Made by a program: the position numbers and the translations under genes
Origin: Shewanella pneumatophori
GTDB lineage: Bacteria; Pseudomonadota; Gammaproteobacteria; Enterobacterales; Shewanellaceae
DNA length: 64,000 nucleotides
NCBI RefSeq assembly: GCF_023283895.1
Contig: NZ_JAKILB010000010.1
Coordinates: 1-64,000, forward strand
Direction: 5' to 3'
Shown: piece after piece, positions 55,223 through 63,830 of the stretch
How the letters are laid out: each line of letters opens with the position of its first letter
Numbering within the stretch: the first letter of the stretch is position 1
The notes under the pieces: generated by a model
Told to the model about the DNA's origin: nothing
The model's database searches: none
The model's input: the letters and a program-made list of their open reading frames with translations, nothing else

Positions 55223-55648
55223 TTAATATTGAGTAATTGTGATTGCGGCACCATCTGCAATCTGTTCAATTGAAAAACTGGCACTCCCCAGCTGATTAAT
55301 TTGTACTAAATTGTCATTGCCAATCTGGGTGATAGAGGCTTGATTATCATTACCAGATTGTAAGAGTTCGACTTCGTTATCTTGACCATACTGCAAAATA
55401 TCAGCCTGATTGTTGCTGCCGACTTGTAATAAGTCCGCGATATTATCTTCACCAAGCTGGCTAAGCGTTGCCTGATTCAGCACACCAGATTGTGCAAGGT
55501 TAATAACGTTGTCTCGGCCTGAACTCTCGAGAAGTGTTTGTAGTGTTATGGGCAGCTCGTAGGCTCCTAGCTTAGATTCATCACCAAGACATGAGGCTGA
55601 ATAAAGCGTGAGGGCAAAGATGGCTCCAATTGTTTTAAAAACGGACAC
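55223..55648 (-). CDS. csgB: CsgB-like curlin nucleator
   Basis: 141 residues with a signal peptide (about 1-22; the ASCLGDE region) and about nine curlin strand units (QSGVLNQA, QLGEDNIADLLQVGSNNQAD, QYGQDNEV and so on), or four to five repeats. It ends with a divergent unit (IADGAAITITQY), as minor curlins do. It lies 12 bases before the csgA-like gene in the same operon, the position of the nucleator that starts fibre growth at the outer membrane. Assignment as csgB rests on size, order and repeat type. Confidence 0.85.
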   Translation of the reverse strand: MSVFKTIGAIFALTLYSASCLGDESKLGAYELPITLQTLLESSGRDNVINLAQSGVLNQATLSQLGEDNIADLLQVGSNNQADILQYGQDNEVELLQSGNDNQASITQIGNDNLVQINQLGSASFSIEQIADGAAITITQY

Positions 55649-56084
55649 TTAACGCTCCTTTTCTTTCAATTACAAAGTGCAGCTAGCTTCACTTTGCTGT
55701 TTGCTGGTGAACGTTCTTAAAAGGCTGTTCGCCAGATCTGCGACTCAAGTTACCTTGCTGCTTTTTTGTCGCAATCAGAAAAAGGTCTACTTATTCGAAG
55801 GGCTTTTTACTGTAGTTAAATAATCCAATTTCAAGTTAACTATATGGCCATATTGGTTTTTTTATCTTTTATTTGAGTTATTAAAGGTTTTTTGTAATTC
55901 CATGGGATTAGTAGTTTAGTGCTAAATGAATTACGCCTACTTTTAAATGAACTGTCACTATGGCAACAATCCTTACGGTTAAAAAGCTCGAGGCGCATAG
56001 ACGTAATTCACTTGCAAGCTTGCTGCTTATGGAGACGTTTAGTGCGCCAAATTGGGGATACTTAAAGGATTAAAGGGACCTGTT
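55649..56084. promoter_or_regulatory. Control region between csgBA and the S8 protease gene
   Basis: No gene is seen in these 436 bases between two divergent operons. It contains a perfect 12-bp palindrome ATATGGCCATAT at 55842-55853 and an inverted pair CTGGTGAAC (55704-55712) and GTTCGCCAG (55727-55735) with one G-U pair. The promoter for csgBA must lie here, and sites for the CsgD-like regulator are expected, but I cannot name them by eye. Confidence 0.45.
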
Positions 56085-58595
56085 ATGTTGAAAAAGTTAA
56101 CACCGTTAGCAGTCGCTATCGCCGGAGTAATTGCGGTTTCGGCTGTACCTGCACAAGCTAAGTCTGTTGTGCAACCTGAATATATTAAAGACTCACTTAT
56201 CGTTGTTTATAAAGACAATGCCACTAAGGCAGAACGTGAATCTGCACAGCGTTTAGTGCGTGGTTCAATGCGAGATCTCGACGCCAATGGTGTTGATGAT
56301 CGTTTTGCTAATTTGCTTGATGGTAAGTTAGCTAGATTAACTTTAAGAGCTGGCTCTGATGTGGGGCAAGCAATTAAGATTATTAGCCGCCATCCTGCGG
56401 TTAAATACGCTGAACCAAACTATGTTATTAAGGCTATCGGTACACCAGATGATCCAGATTTTGTGTCGTTATGGGGACTAAATAATACCGGCCAAGACGG
56501 CGGCACTGCTGATGCTGATATTGATGCTGTTGAAGCGTGGGACATTACAACGGGTGATAGCTCTATTGTAATAGGTGTGATTGATACTGGTGTTGATTAT
56601 AACCACCCAGATTTGCAAGCCAATATGTGGACTAACCCTAATGAGATCCCTGGCAACGGTATTGATGATGATGCTAACGGTGTAATTGATGATATCCATG
56701 GTTTCAATGCTAATAATAATAGCGGCGACCCGATGGATGACAACGGCCATGGTACTCACGTGGCGGGTACTATCGGGGCTTCCGGAAATAATGGAGTCGG
56801 TGTAGTAGGTGTAAACTGGGATGTTAGTATCATTGGTTGTCAGTTCTTGAATGCTAGCGGCTCAGGTTCTACTGAGGGCGCTATTGCCTGTATTGATTAT
56901 ATGACTGACTTAAAAGTGAATCATGGTGTTGATATTAAAGCGACCAACAACTCTTGGGGCGGCGGTGGATTTAGCCAAGCGTTAAAAGATGCCATTGAAT
57001 CTGGTGGTGATGCAGGGATTTTATTTGTTGCAGCAGCTGGTAACGGTGCTTATGACAATGACGCTAGTGCAAGTTATCCGGCAAGTTACGACTCTGACGT
57101 AGTGATGGCGATTGCCAGTACCGATCGCAATGATGCAATGTCGAGTTTTTCTCAGTGGGGTTTAACGAGTGTTGATATGGGCGCTCCAGGCTCGGCAATT
57201 CTATCAACTACTCCGGGTAATACTTATTCAACTTTCTCTGGTACTTCTATGGCAACACCGCATGTTGCGGGCGCTGCGGCATTGGTATGGTCTATTAACC
57301 CAGATCTTTCACCAACTGAAATGAAACAGTTATTGATGGACTCTGGTGATGTGAATGCGGATCTAACGGGTAAAACTGTTGCAGGCTCTCGCCTCAATGT
57401 GGCTAATGCTCTTGATCTCGCAGATCCAGATCCTGGATACCGCTTTACTGTGACTCCTGCTTCGCAAACCGTTGAAGCGGGAAGTTCAATCAGCTTCGAT
57501 TATAGTGTTGGCAGTGTCGCTGGTTGGGATGGCACAGTTGCATTGTCAGTTGCTGTATCACCGGCGCTAGCTGGTGTAACTTTATCAAGTAATAGCGCAG
57601 TGGCTGGTGATTCGTTTACTGTTAATGTAGCAACTGATGCTGCGGCTGCATGGGGTGACTACACCATTACAGTGACCGGTGATGATGGTTCAACAGTTAA
57701 AGACAAAGCTGTTTCGTTGAGCGTGTTACCACAAGGGCTGCAGGACTTTACATACACTAACACTGACTCTGTGGCTATTCCTGATAATGCTCCAGGTATT
57801 GTGAGTACTATTGATGTTGCAGATGATGTTCAAGTGTTTGGTGTTAATGCCAATGTTGATATTTCACATACTTGGATTGGTGATTTAGCCGTAACACTAA
57901 CCTCACCAGCGGGTACAGAAGTTGTATTACATAACCGTGAAGGTGGTAGTGCAGATGATATTGTTAAAAGCTGGGACTTAAGCGCATTTAATGGCGAAGT
58001 TGCGACTGGTACTTGGAGTCTATCTGTTGATGATAATGTTGGCAGTGATACAGGAACACTTAATAGTTGGGGATTAGTCATTTCTGGCGTGGGTGAAGCC
58101 GCTCCTGCTGCGCCAATTGCTGACTTTAGCTATGCAGTTGATGGTTTGAATGTCGCCTTTACTAACTTAAGTAGTGATGTGAATGATGACATCGTTAGCT
58201 ATAACTGGGATCTCGGTGATGGCAGCGTATCAACAGATATGAGCCCGTCACATGTTTATGCTGTAGCAGGAACTTACACTGTTTCTATGCTAGTAACAGA
58301 TGCTGACGGAAATACTGATACAGCAACAATGGATGTTGAAGTGTTTGAGCATAGTATTACAGCAGCAGTTACACGTACTAAGCTATCTCGTCGCGGAAGC
58401 GCATTAGTTGACTTAACTTGGGATGGTGCTGCTGGCGATGATGTAGTTATTTATCGTGACGGCAATGTAATTGCAACTACGCGTAATGATGGCCGCTACC
58501 GTGATCGTTTCACTGATGCACCAGCATCAGTAGAATACAAGATCTGCGAAGCTACAAGCAGCCTTTGTTCTGACGTGATAACAGCTTCTTTCTAG
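56085..58595 (+). CDS. Secreted S8 (subtilase) serine protease with P and PKD domains
   Basis: About 836 residues. A signal peptide (to about 27) and an inhibitor I9-type propeptide (about 30-115, SLIVVYKDNATKAERESAQR) precede the peptidase. The catalytic triad is D167 in GVIDTGVDYNHPD, H222 in NGHGTHVAG and S388 in SGTSMATPHVAG. After it come a beta domain, a P/proprotein-convertase domain (about 560-680, HTWIGDLAVTLTSPAG), a PKD domain (about 685-765, NWDLGDGS) and a C-terminal FnIII-like beta domain. It is exported and probably extracellular. AAAGGGA precedes ATG 56085. It is divergent from csgBA; a role in matrix processing is possible but unproved. Confidence 0.93.
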   Translation: MLKKLTPLAVAIAGVIAVSAVPAQAKSVVQPEYIKDSLIVVYKDNATKAERESAQRLVRGSMRDLDANGVDDRFANLLDGKLARLTLRAGSDVGQAIKIISRHPAVKYAEPNYVIKAIGTPDDPDFVSLWGLNNTGQDGGTADADIDAVEAWDITTGDSSIVIGVIDTGVDYNHPDLQANMWTNPNEIPGNGIDDDANGVIDDIHGFNANNNSGDPMDDNGHGTHVAGTIGASGNNGVGVVGVNWDVSIIGCQFLNASGSGSTEGAIACIDYMTDLKVNHGVDIKATNNSWGGGGFSQALKDAIESGGDAGILFVAAAGNGAYDNDASASYPASYDSDVVMAIASTDRNDAMSSFSQWGLTSVDMGAPGSAILSTTPGNTYSTFSGTSMATPHVAGAAALVWSINPDLSPTEMKQLLMDSGDVNADLTGKTVAGSRLNVANALDLADPDPGYRFTVTPASQTVEAGSSISFDYSVGSVAGWDGTVALSVAVSPALAGVTLSSNSAVAGDSFTVNVATDAAAAWGDYTITVTGDDGSTVKDKAVSLSVLPQGLQDFTYTNTDSVAIPDNAPGIVSTIDVADDVQVFGVNANVDISHTWIGDLAVTLTSPAGTEVVLHNREGGSADDIVKSWDLSAFNGEVATGTWSLSVDDNVGSDTGTLNSWGLVISGVGEAAPAAPIADFSYAVDGLNVAFTNLSSDVNDDIVSYNWDLGDGSVSTDMSPSHVYAVAGTYTVSMLVTDADGNTDTATMDVEVFEHSITAAVTRTKLSRRGSALVDLTWDGAAGDDVVIYRDGNVIATTRNDGRYRDRFTDAPASVEYKICEATSSLCSDVITASF

Positions 58596-58614
58596 AAGTT
58601 CGTTGATTGCGTTT

Positions 58615-58640
58615 AAAGCGGCCATTAGGCCGCTTTTTTA
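58615..58640. terminator. Bidirectional terminator between S8 protease and LRR genes
   Basis: AAAGCGGCC (58615-58623) and GGCCGCTTT (58628-58636) around ATTA, with T residues to 58640. It lies between two convergent genes. Confidence 0.9.
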
Positions 58641-58653
58641 TTGGGATTAGCGC

Positions 58654-59604
58654 TTATTCACTAATTTTTGTTGATTCTTCAAACTCATAATCACTGAGCT
58701 TTTCATTGTGACTAATATCAACCGCAGATATAGGATTCCCCGTTGCCCATAGCTTACGCAATTTAGGGTTGTGGCTAACATCGAGTTTGCTGATTTTATT
58801 ATCAGTGATGTACAGCTTAGTTAATTTAGGGCTATGGCTTACATCTAATTTAGTTAGCTGGTTATACATAAGCCCCAAACTTGAGATTTGGTTATTTACA
58901 GGCAACTTAAGTTCATTAAGTTTGTTTGAGCCTAAATCAATTTGTACTAGGGCTTTGTTGGCGCTGAAATCTATTGATGTGAATTGGTTTTCTTTGGCTG
59001 AAAAGTAACGTAATGCTGGCACATTGCTGAGATCAAGTTCAGTCAGTTGATTACCCACAATGGCAAGATCAGTCAGTAAAGGTGTGTGACTAAGATCCAG
59101 TGAGTTTAGTTGGTTAAATGATAGATTTAGTTCTTCTAACTTTGGCGTGTGACTTAAATTAATCTCAGTCAATTTGGCAGACATGACTGCTAATTCTTGC
59201 AATTTAGAGTTGTGGCTAAGATCAATTTTACTAATTAACTTAGCATCTAGGCTTAAAGATTCTAGCTGAGGACTATGGCTTAAATCGATTGTGTTTAATT
59301 GCTTTGAGCTAATTGAAAGGTCTTTTAGCTTTGGGTTATGGCTTAAATCAATCGTACTTATCTGTGGTCCAGCTAAGGTTACTGTTTCTAGTGCTGGAAA
59401 GAATTTCAAATCATTAACACTGTTCATCGGTAAATGGCGACAATTTAACTTTTTAGTTTGGCTTGGATCTGTGACGCGATGAACTTCTACACACTTTTTA
59501 AAATTAGCATCTGCAAAAACAAGTTGTTCTACTGAGTTAGCAGCTTGAGCCTGAGCTGAAGACAGTAGCCCTACTAATACCGCTATAATCGTTTTATTAT
59601 TCAT
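58654..59604 (-). CDS. Secreted leucine-rich-repeat protein
   Basis: 316 residues. A signal peptide (to about 22, AQAANS) leads to a short N-cap with two cysteines (KKCVEVHR and LNCRHL). About 11 leucine-rich repeats of exactly 21 residues follow, of the form LSISSKQLNTIDLSHSPQLE or LYITDNKISKLDVSHNPKLR, with a conserved DLSHxPxL turn. This period is regular enough to predict a curved solenoid. Such proteins usually bind other proteins; the location is periplasm or cell surface. There is no lipobox or membrane anchor. It is convergent with the S8 protease gene. Confidence 0.85.
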   Translation of the reverse strand: MNNKTIIAVLVGLLSSAQAQAANSVEQLVFADANFKKCVEVHRVTDPSQTKKLNCRHLPMNSVNDLKFFPALETVTLAGPQISTIDLSHNPKLKDLSISSKQLNTIDLSHSPQLESLSLDAKLISKIDLSHNSKLQELAVMSAKLTEINLSHTPKLEELNLSFNQLNSLDLSHTPLLTDLAIVGNQLTELDLSNVPALRYFSAKENQFTSIDFSANKALVQIDLGSNKLNELKLPVNNQISSLGLMYNQLTKLDVSHSPKLTKLYITDNKISKLDVSHNPKLRKLWATGNPISAVDISHNEKLSDYEFEESTKISE

Positions 59605-60020
59605 AATGTTGAGTGTCTGATTTGAATGTAGGCGGGCATATTATCTTGTTAAGTTATTCGTTTTCAAGTCACTATATTTAATAAGGTTTTCATCTAAATT
59701 AGCTATCTTTAACTCAATTGTTAATATTAGTTTGACCAAGTGTAAGGCTCACTCTTGAAGCGGGACTTGGATAAATGCACTCTTTCAGGGGGGAGCTAAA
59801 AAATTTCATCAATTTCAATAATTTCTTAGAAACTCTACCTGTAACTCAATTCTCCCAAAAAAATACGATCAAACTCACATTTGGTTAATGGTTTGCTTAC
59901 AAGGCTTTTGTAAGCTGAGCAGAATGTAAAGGCGCAATAATAAGGTGATTCAGAGAATGGTTGAAAAGGCGCGCTAGCCTTGTAGCCAAGGAAAAAACGA
60001 GCCAGTCGGCTCGTTTTTTT
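59605..60020 (+). ncRNA. Gene-free region ending in an orphan terminator (possible small RNA)
   Basis: No credible ORF occupies 59605-59990, yet it ends in a textbook intrinsic terminator, with stem ACGAGCC (59997-60003) and GGCTCGT (60008-60014), loop AGTC and a T run to 60020. A second hairpin, CCTTG/CAAGG, lies just upstream at about 59978-59991. A terminator with no gene before it on the same strand suggests a small regulatory RNA starting somewhere in 59800-59950. I can see no convincing promoter and do not recognise the sequence as a known small RNA. Confidence 0.35.
59997..60020 (+). terminator. Orphan intrinsic terminator
   Basis: A 7-bp GC-rich stem around AGTC, preceded by six A residues and followed by a T run. 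No gene on the plus strand ends near it, since the LRR gene lies leftward. Confidence 0.85.
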
Positions 60021-60567
60021 TAATCGCTTAATTAGGTATCTCGCAGCCTGTTGGATGATAGTGCTTATTGGGCTTCATATATAGGTACGATTTGTTGTCT
60101 GCTGAATTCGCCTGAGATAGTGGTGCAAGAAGGTGAATAAGTGGTGGTTTTTAGATTATACAGCAACTTTTGCGGGTTCAAATTTTGCTAAGGGATATGC
60201 GCAATTAGGCCAGTAAAATCGAACAGGCTTTGACCGACTCATATTGGCTTGTCATATTGTGTTCACATTGTAGCGATAGCCTAATATCTATAGAAAATTA
60301 GCTTGTTGTCTTTCATTAGTATTTGTTGTCTAAACGGTTGATGTTGTGAGGTTTGTTAACTAGCTGGATGTTTTTTTACATTTATTGATAACGAAAAACT
60401 TGAATAACCGCTGCTTTGAACTAAATTCGATAAGAGCTGAATAATTTATGTGATTTATTTCATCTTTGAGAGTGATATTTCGTATTTTCAACTATTGATA
60501 TTCGGCAAAAATCTGTAAAAATACCGCTTCTGTCCCTGATGAAAAAATATAGGGAAAACGGAGGTAA
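60021..60567. other. AT-rich intergenic region upstream of the leader ORF
   Basis: No gene is seen in these 547 bases. A possible Crp-like element TGTGA-N6-TCATC lies at 60449-60464, about 165 bases before the gene at 60630. Apart from this weak match I see nothing supportable. Confidence 0.4.
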
Positions 60568-60615
60568 ATGTTAGCGCAATTTACTTCTTATTTATTTTTG
60601 TATGTGTTGATTTAA
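60568..60615 (+). CDS. 15-codon hydrophobic leader peptide candidate
   Basis: ATG at 60568 is preceded by a strong GGAGG ribosome site 5 bases upstream. The frame reads MLAQFTSYLFLYVLI and stops with TAA at 60613-60615. The peptide is almost entirely hydrophobic. The next gene starts 14 bases later, and its own ribosome site (AAGGG) overlaps the stop of this frame, so translational coupling is possible. It may be a leader peptide or a very small membrane protein. Evidence is limited to ribosome site and placement. Confidence 0.45.
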   Translation: MLAQFTSYLFLYVLI

Positions 60616-60629
60616 GGGCATTAACATAT

Positions 60630-61046
60630 ATGTATAAGACTTCAAAAAAACCAGTTTGGTACGGTGAGCTAAGAACTGCTCGTGGCAATACCATTCTTAT
60701 TCATGATAAACAGTTTCCTGATGCTTCTGCTGGACGCGTTTACTTCTATAACGCAACTCGCGAATCAATCATCGAGTATGCAGAAGATATCGTTAAGCCA
60801 AACCTACATGAGCTTGATGATCAGGCTATCGCAGAAGTTGAAAAGACTTGCGGTGCAGCTTGGTTCGCAGCACGTGAAGAGTTTATGGCTAAGCATCAAG
60901 GTTGGGTTGAAGCAAACAATCCAAAGAGTGTTGCAGCGCCAAAGAAAGCTAAAGCAGCACCAGCAGATGATGACGACGAGCCAGAGTTAGAGTCTGCCGA
61001 TGGCGACGACTACGATGACGATTGGTCGGACGATTACGACGATTAA
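60630..61046 (+). CDS. Hypothetical protein with acidic C-terminal tail, 138 aa
   Basis: I do not recognise a named family. The N-terminal 90 residues (PVWYGELRTARGNTILIHDK, then FPDASAGRVYFYNATRESII and CGAAWFAAREEFMAKHQGW) form a compact soluble domain. A K/A/P-rich linker follows, then a strongly acidic tail from about residue 108 (DDDDEPELESADGDDYDDDW) to the end. The tail resembles acidic protein-docking or nucleic-acid-mimic tips. The start ATG has a ribosome site inside the preceding 15-codon frame. It ends in a bidirectional terminator. Confidence 0.78.
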   Translation: MYKTSKKPVWYGELRTARGNTILIHDKQFPDASAGRVYFYNATRESIIEYAEDIVKPNLHELDDQAIAEVEKTCGAAWFAAREEFMAKHQGWVEANNPKSVAAPKKAKAAPADDDDEPELESADGDDYDDDWSDDYDD

Positions 61047-61048
61047 AA

Positions 61049-61077
61049 AAACAGCGCCTTATAGGCGCTGTTTTTTT
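61049..61077. terminator. Bidirectional terminator between the 60630 gene and galM
   Basis: ACAGCGCCT and AGGCGCTGT form a stem around a short centre, with A residues before and T residues after it, so it works on both strands between these convergent genes. Confidence 0.9.
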
Positions 61078-61094
61078 ATGTGCTTTGTTTGCTA

Positions 61095-62123
61095 TTACTC
61101 ACTTTCAAACTGATAGCGACTAATGTGATGATAGATTTCGCCTGGTGCGATTAATGCACTGCCTGCGATTTGTGTTTGATTTGGGGCGTCAGGTATTTGC
61201 TGAGGCTCCAGACATAGACCTTGATACTGCTTGAGCACTTGCTGGTTTTTGCCTATCGTGCCTTGTAAGTAATTAGCACCATAAACTTGTACGCCGGGCT
61301 GATTGGTATATAAAGTTAAGCTACGACCACTAAGCGGAGAGCTTAATGTGCCAAAGCGCTGCAATTTAGATTCGCTTTGGGGCAATAAATAGCAGTGATC
61401 TATCCCCTTGGTACTGGTGAACTCTTCTTGACCAATCAGTGACTGTAGTTGTGTTGGAATGGATAAATCTAAAGTACTACCTTTGCTGTCACAAATCGCA
61501 GTAGGTATGCCTGTTTCATCCATCGATAAATACTGCTCTGCATAGGTTTGTAGTTGATGATTCAGAGTGGTTTCGCTGGCGTCTAAATTAAAGTAACTGT
61601 GCTGTGAAAGGCTAATAGGGCAGGTTTTATCTGTGCTGGCTAATATTTCTACGTATAGATTATTGCCCACAAGACGATAATCTAGCTGAATATTGCAATT
61701 TCCTGGAAAGCCCATATCGCCATCTGGGCTGCGTAAACTTAGGCGCACACCATCGGGTAGGGTACCTAACTGCCAATTTTTTCGATGGAAGCCTTCGTGC
61801 CCGCCGTGTAAGCAATTACCAGCTTGATTAACATCTAACTGGTAGTGCTGATCGGCAACTGAGAATTGCCCCTTGGCGATTCGGTTAACAAACCGTCCTG
61901 CAATCGCACCTAAATGCGCTTGTTGAGTTAAATAGTCTTCGGCGCTATCGCATCCTAGAACAATGTTGGCACGTTCGCCTTCTTTATCAGGCGCCCATAG
62001 AGAGCGGATTATCCCACCGAGGCTTAGTACCTCAACGGCAAGTGTGCCGTTATCCATGAGTACTCGTTCAATCTGTCCACCACGTGGATCCGTCCAAGGT
62101 TCAAGAGCGCGAATACGTACCAT
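61095..62123 (-). CDS. galM: Aldose 1-epimerase (galactose mutarotase)
   Basis: Interconverts the alpha and beta anomers of galactose before phosphorylation. About 342 residues. Features: LGCDSAEDYLTQQAHLGAIA, GRFVNRIAKGQF, NCLHGGHEGFHRKNW with active-site histidine, SQHSYFNLD, and a C-terminal LCLEPQQIPDAPN with the catalytic glutamate. ATG 62123 has AGGACG six bases upstream on its strand and was chosen over 62171, which would overlap galK. It follows galK by 22 bases in one operon. Confidence 0.93.
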   Translation of the reverse strand: MVRIRALEPWTDPRGGQIERVLMDNGTLAVEVLSLGGIIRSLWAPDKEGERANIVLGCDSAEDYLTQQAHLGAIAGRFVNRIAKGQFSVADQHYQLDVNQAGNCLHGGHEGFHRKNWQLGTLPDGVRLSLRSPDGDMGFPGNCNIQLDYRLVGNNLYVEILASTDKTCPISLSQHSYFNLDASETTLNHQLQTYAEQYLSMDETGIPTAICDSKGSTLDLSIPTQLQSLIGQEEFTSTKGIDHCYLLPQSESKLQRFGTLSSPLSGRSLTLYTNQPGVQVYGANYLQGTIGKNQQVLKQYQGLCLEPQQIPDAPNQTQIAGSALIAPGEIYHHISRYQFESE

Positions 62124-62145
62124 TTTTCGTCCTGTTAGCGTTATT

Positions 62146-63300
62146 TTAGTCGTCGATGCGTTTGGCACCATCGCTGGCTAAGCACAAGTAAATATCTGCT
62201 TCTAGCCCGGTTTTATCAGTAAACTTTTGTTCAATCGTAGCAACAACAGCATCGGTGAGTTCGTGATCAACTAGTGCGACAATACAACCACCAAGGCCGC
62301 CGCCAGTCATACGCACGCCGCCACGATTTCCTATTACCTCTGATACTATCTCGACAAGGTAATCAATTTCAGTGGTGCTGATCTCAAAGTCATCACGCAT
62401 TGAAATATGCGATTCAGCCATTAGCTGACTTAATTTAGCGATATCGCCAGACTCTAATGCCCAAGCCGCATTTTGGGTACGGCGATTTTCACTGAGTACA
62501 TGCTTAGCACGCTTATAGTAAGCTTCTGGTAGTTCAGCCTTGGCCGCCTCTAAGGTCGAGAGATCTAGATCGCGCAATGACTCTAGGCCGAAATGGCTGG
62601 CTGCTTGTTCACATTGCTCTTTGCGTAAATTGTATTGGGCTTCAATTTCATTGCGCTTAACGTTGGAGTTGATGATCAACAAACTCAAGTTTTCAGGAAT
62701 ACTAACGGCTTCGCTATCAAGATCGAGGCAATCAATTAAAAAGGCGTGGTCTTGCTCGCCAAGAGCGCAAATCATTTGATCCATAATGCCGCAGGCATGA
62801 CCTACAAATTGGTTTTCGCCGCGTTGAGCAAGTTGAGCGATAGCAAGAGGTGATAGTTTAATTTGGCTACAATCGTTAACCGCAGTGCCAAAAGCCACCT
62901 CTAAAGCGGCTGATGATGATAAGCCCGCATTCATAGGAATATTGCTAACAACAGCAATATCGAGCCCTTTAGGTGCAAGCCCTGAGCTTGCCATTGCAGC
63001 AGTAAAGCCTTTTAAATAGTTAGACCAGTGCTTTTTAACTGGTGCGCCTTCTTCACCAAATGTCCAAGATACTATCTCGCCTGGATAGGCATCCGACACT
63101 GCGCGAAATTGCAGGTCGTCACGGCGCTTGGCCACAATAGCAGTATGAAAGTTAATTGCAGCTGGCAGCACAAAGCCGTCATTGTAATCGGTATGCTCAC
63201 CAATAAGATTCACACGTCCAGGGGCACAATAAAGCTCATCAGCTTGGGTGCCAAAAGTTTGCACAAACAATTTGTTTGCTCGCTGAGCGGGATTGGACAT
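62146..63300 (-). CDS. galK: Galactokinase
   Basis: ATP-dependent phosphorylation of galactose to galactose 1-phosphate. 384 residues of the GHMP kinase family: the galactokinase signature GRVNLIGEHTDYNDGFVLP near residue 28, the ATP-binding PMNAGLSSSAALEVAFG motif, the catalytic aspartate in GIMDQMICALG, and RMTGGGLGGCIVALV near the C-terminus. Length is as in E. coli. It is the first gene of a galKM unit; galE and galT are not in the window. No clear operator was found upstream. Confidence 0.95.
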   Translation of the reverse strand: MSNPAQRANKLFVQTFGTQADELYCAPGRVNLIGEHTDYNDGFVLPAAINFHTAIVAKRRDDLQFRAVSDAYPGEIVSWTFGEEGAPVKKHWSNYLKGFTAAMASSGLAPKGLDIAVVSNIPMNAGLSSSAALEVAFGTAVNDCSQIKLSPLAIAQLAQRGENQFVGHACGIMDQMICALGEQDHAFLIDCLDLDSEAVSIPENLSLLIINSNVKRNEIEAQYNLRKEQCEQAASHFGLESLRDLDLSTLEAAKAELPEAYYKRAKHVLSENRRTQNAAWALESGDIAKLSQLMAESHISMRDDFEISTTEIDYLVEIVSEVIGNRGGVRMTGGGLGGCIVALVDHELTDAVVATIEQKFTDKTGLEADIYLCLASDGAKRIDD

Positions 63301-63830
63301 AATTCAAAATTCCGAATGTTAGTATTTGCGTTCAGTACAAAACGTTGCTGTAAACTGAGTGGTTTAGCTGCGGTTTGATTCTAACGACCAAATTAATAAC
63401 AGCGGTTTACCTAAATGGCTTGGTTTACCCAAGCGATTGAGCGGCAGCGAGGTCATAATCTATGCTTGATGCTGCTTTTGCTGTAAAGCGTACTTTAGTG
63501 CTCAAAATCCATCTATTGATTTATATCATGTCTTTGTAACTTGTGTAACTGAGTTTTTCTGTTAGCTACTGGTTGGCGTGCTTGTTGATTAAAGAAATTG
63601 ACATGGGATAAGTTCATCAGGAACACCTGATAAAGGTGTGGCTAGGCTTGTAAGTAACGCATAGTGGTTAGATGCTAGTTATCAAAAGGGTGCTCTCTAG
63701 CAATGCTTGCGCTAGGGGGGGATCTTGATGAAATTAACCTAATGATAATCCTCCTAGAGCAAACGCAATAGGAGGATTGAATCGCCGACTTTTATAACTA
63801 ACGAACCTAACGAACTAGGGTATTAGCTAA
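63301..63830. other. Intergenic region upstream of galK
   Basis: No gene is seen in these 530 bases. It holds a small hairpin ACACCT/AGGTGT (63623-63639) and a longer one, AATCCTCCTA (63747-63756) against TAGGAGGATT (63769-63778), just past the stop of the next leftward gene. The latter could end that gene's transcript, but the following T run is weak. The galK promoter should lie within about 63301-63500. Confidence 0.45.
63747..63778 (-). terminator. Hairpin after the leftward gene at 63831
   Basis: Perfect 10-bp arms AATCCTCCTA and TAGGAGGATT with a 12-base loop, 53 bases past the stop codon. The minus-strand tail is not T-rich, so termination is only probable. Confidence 0.5.
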
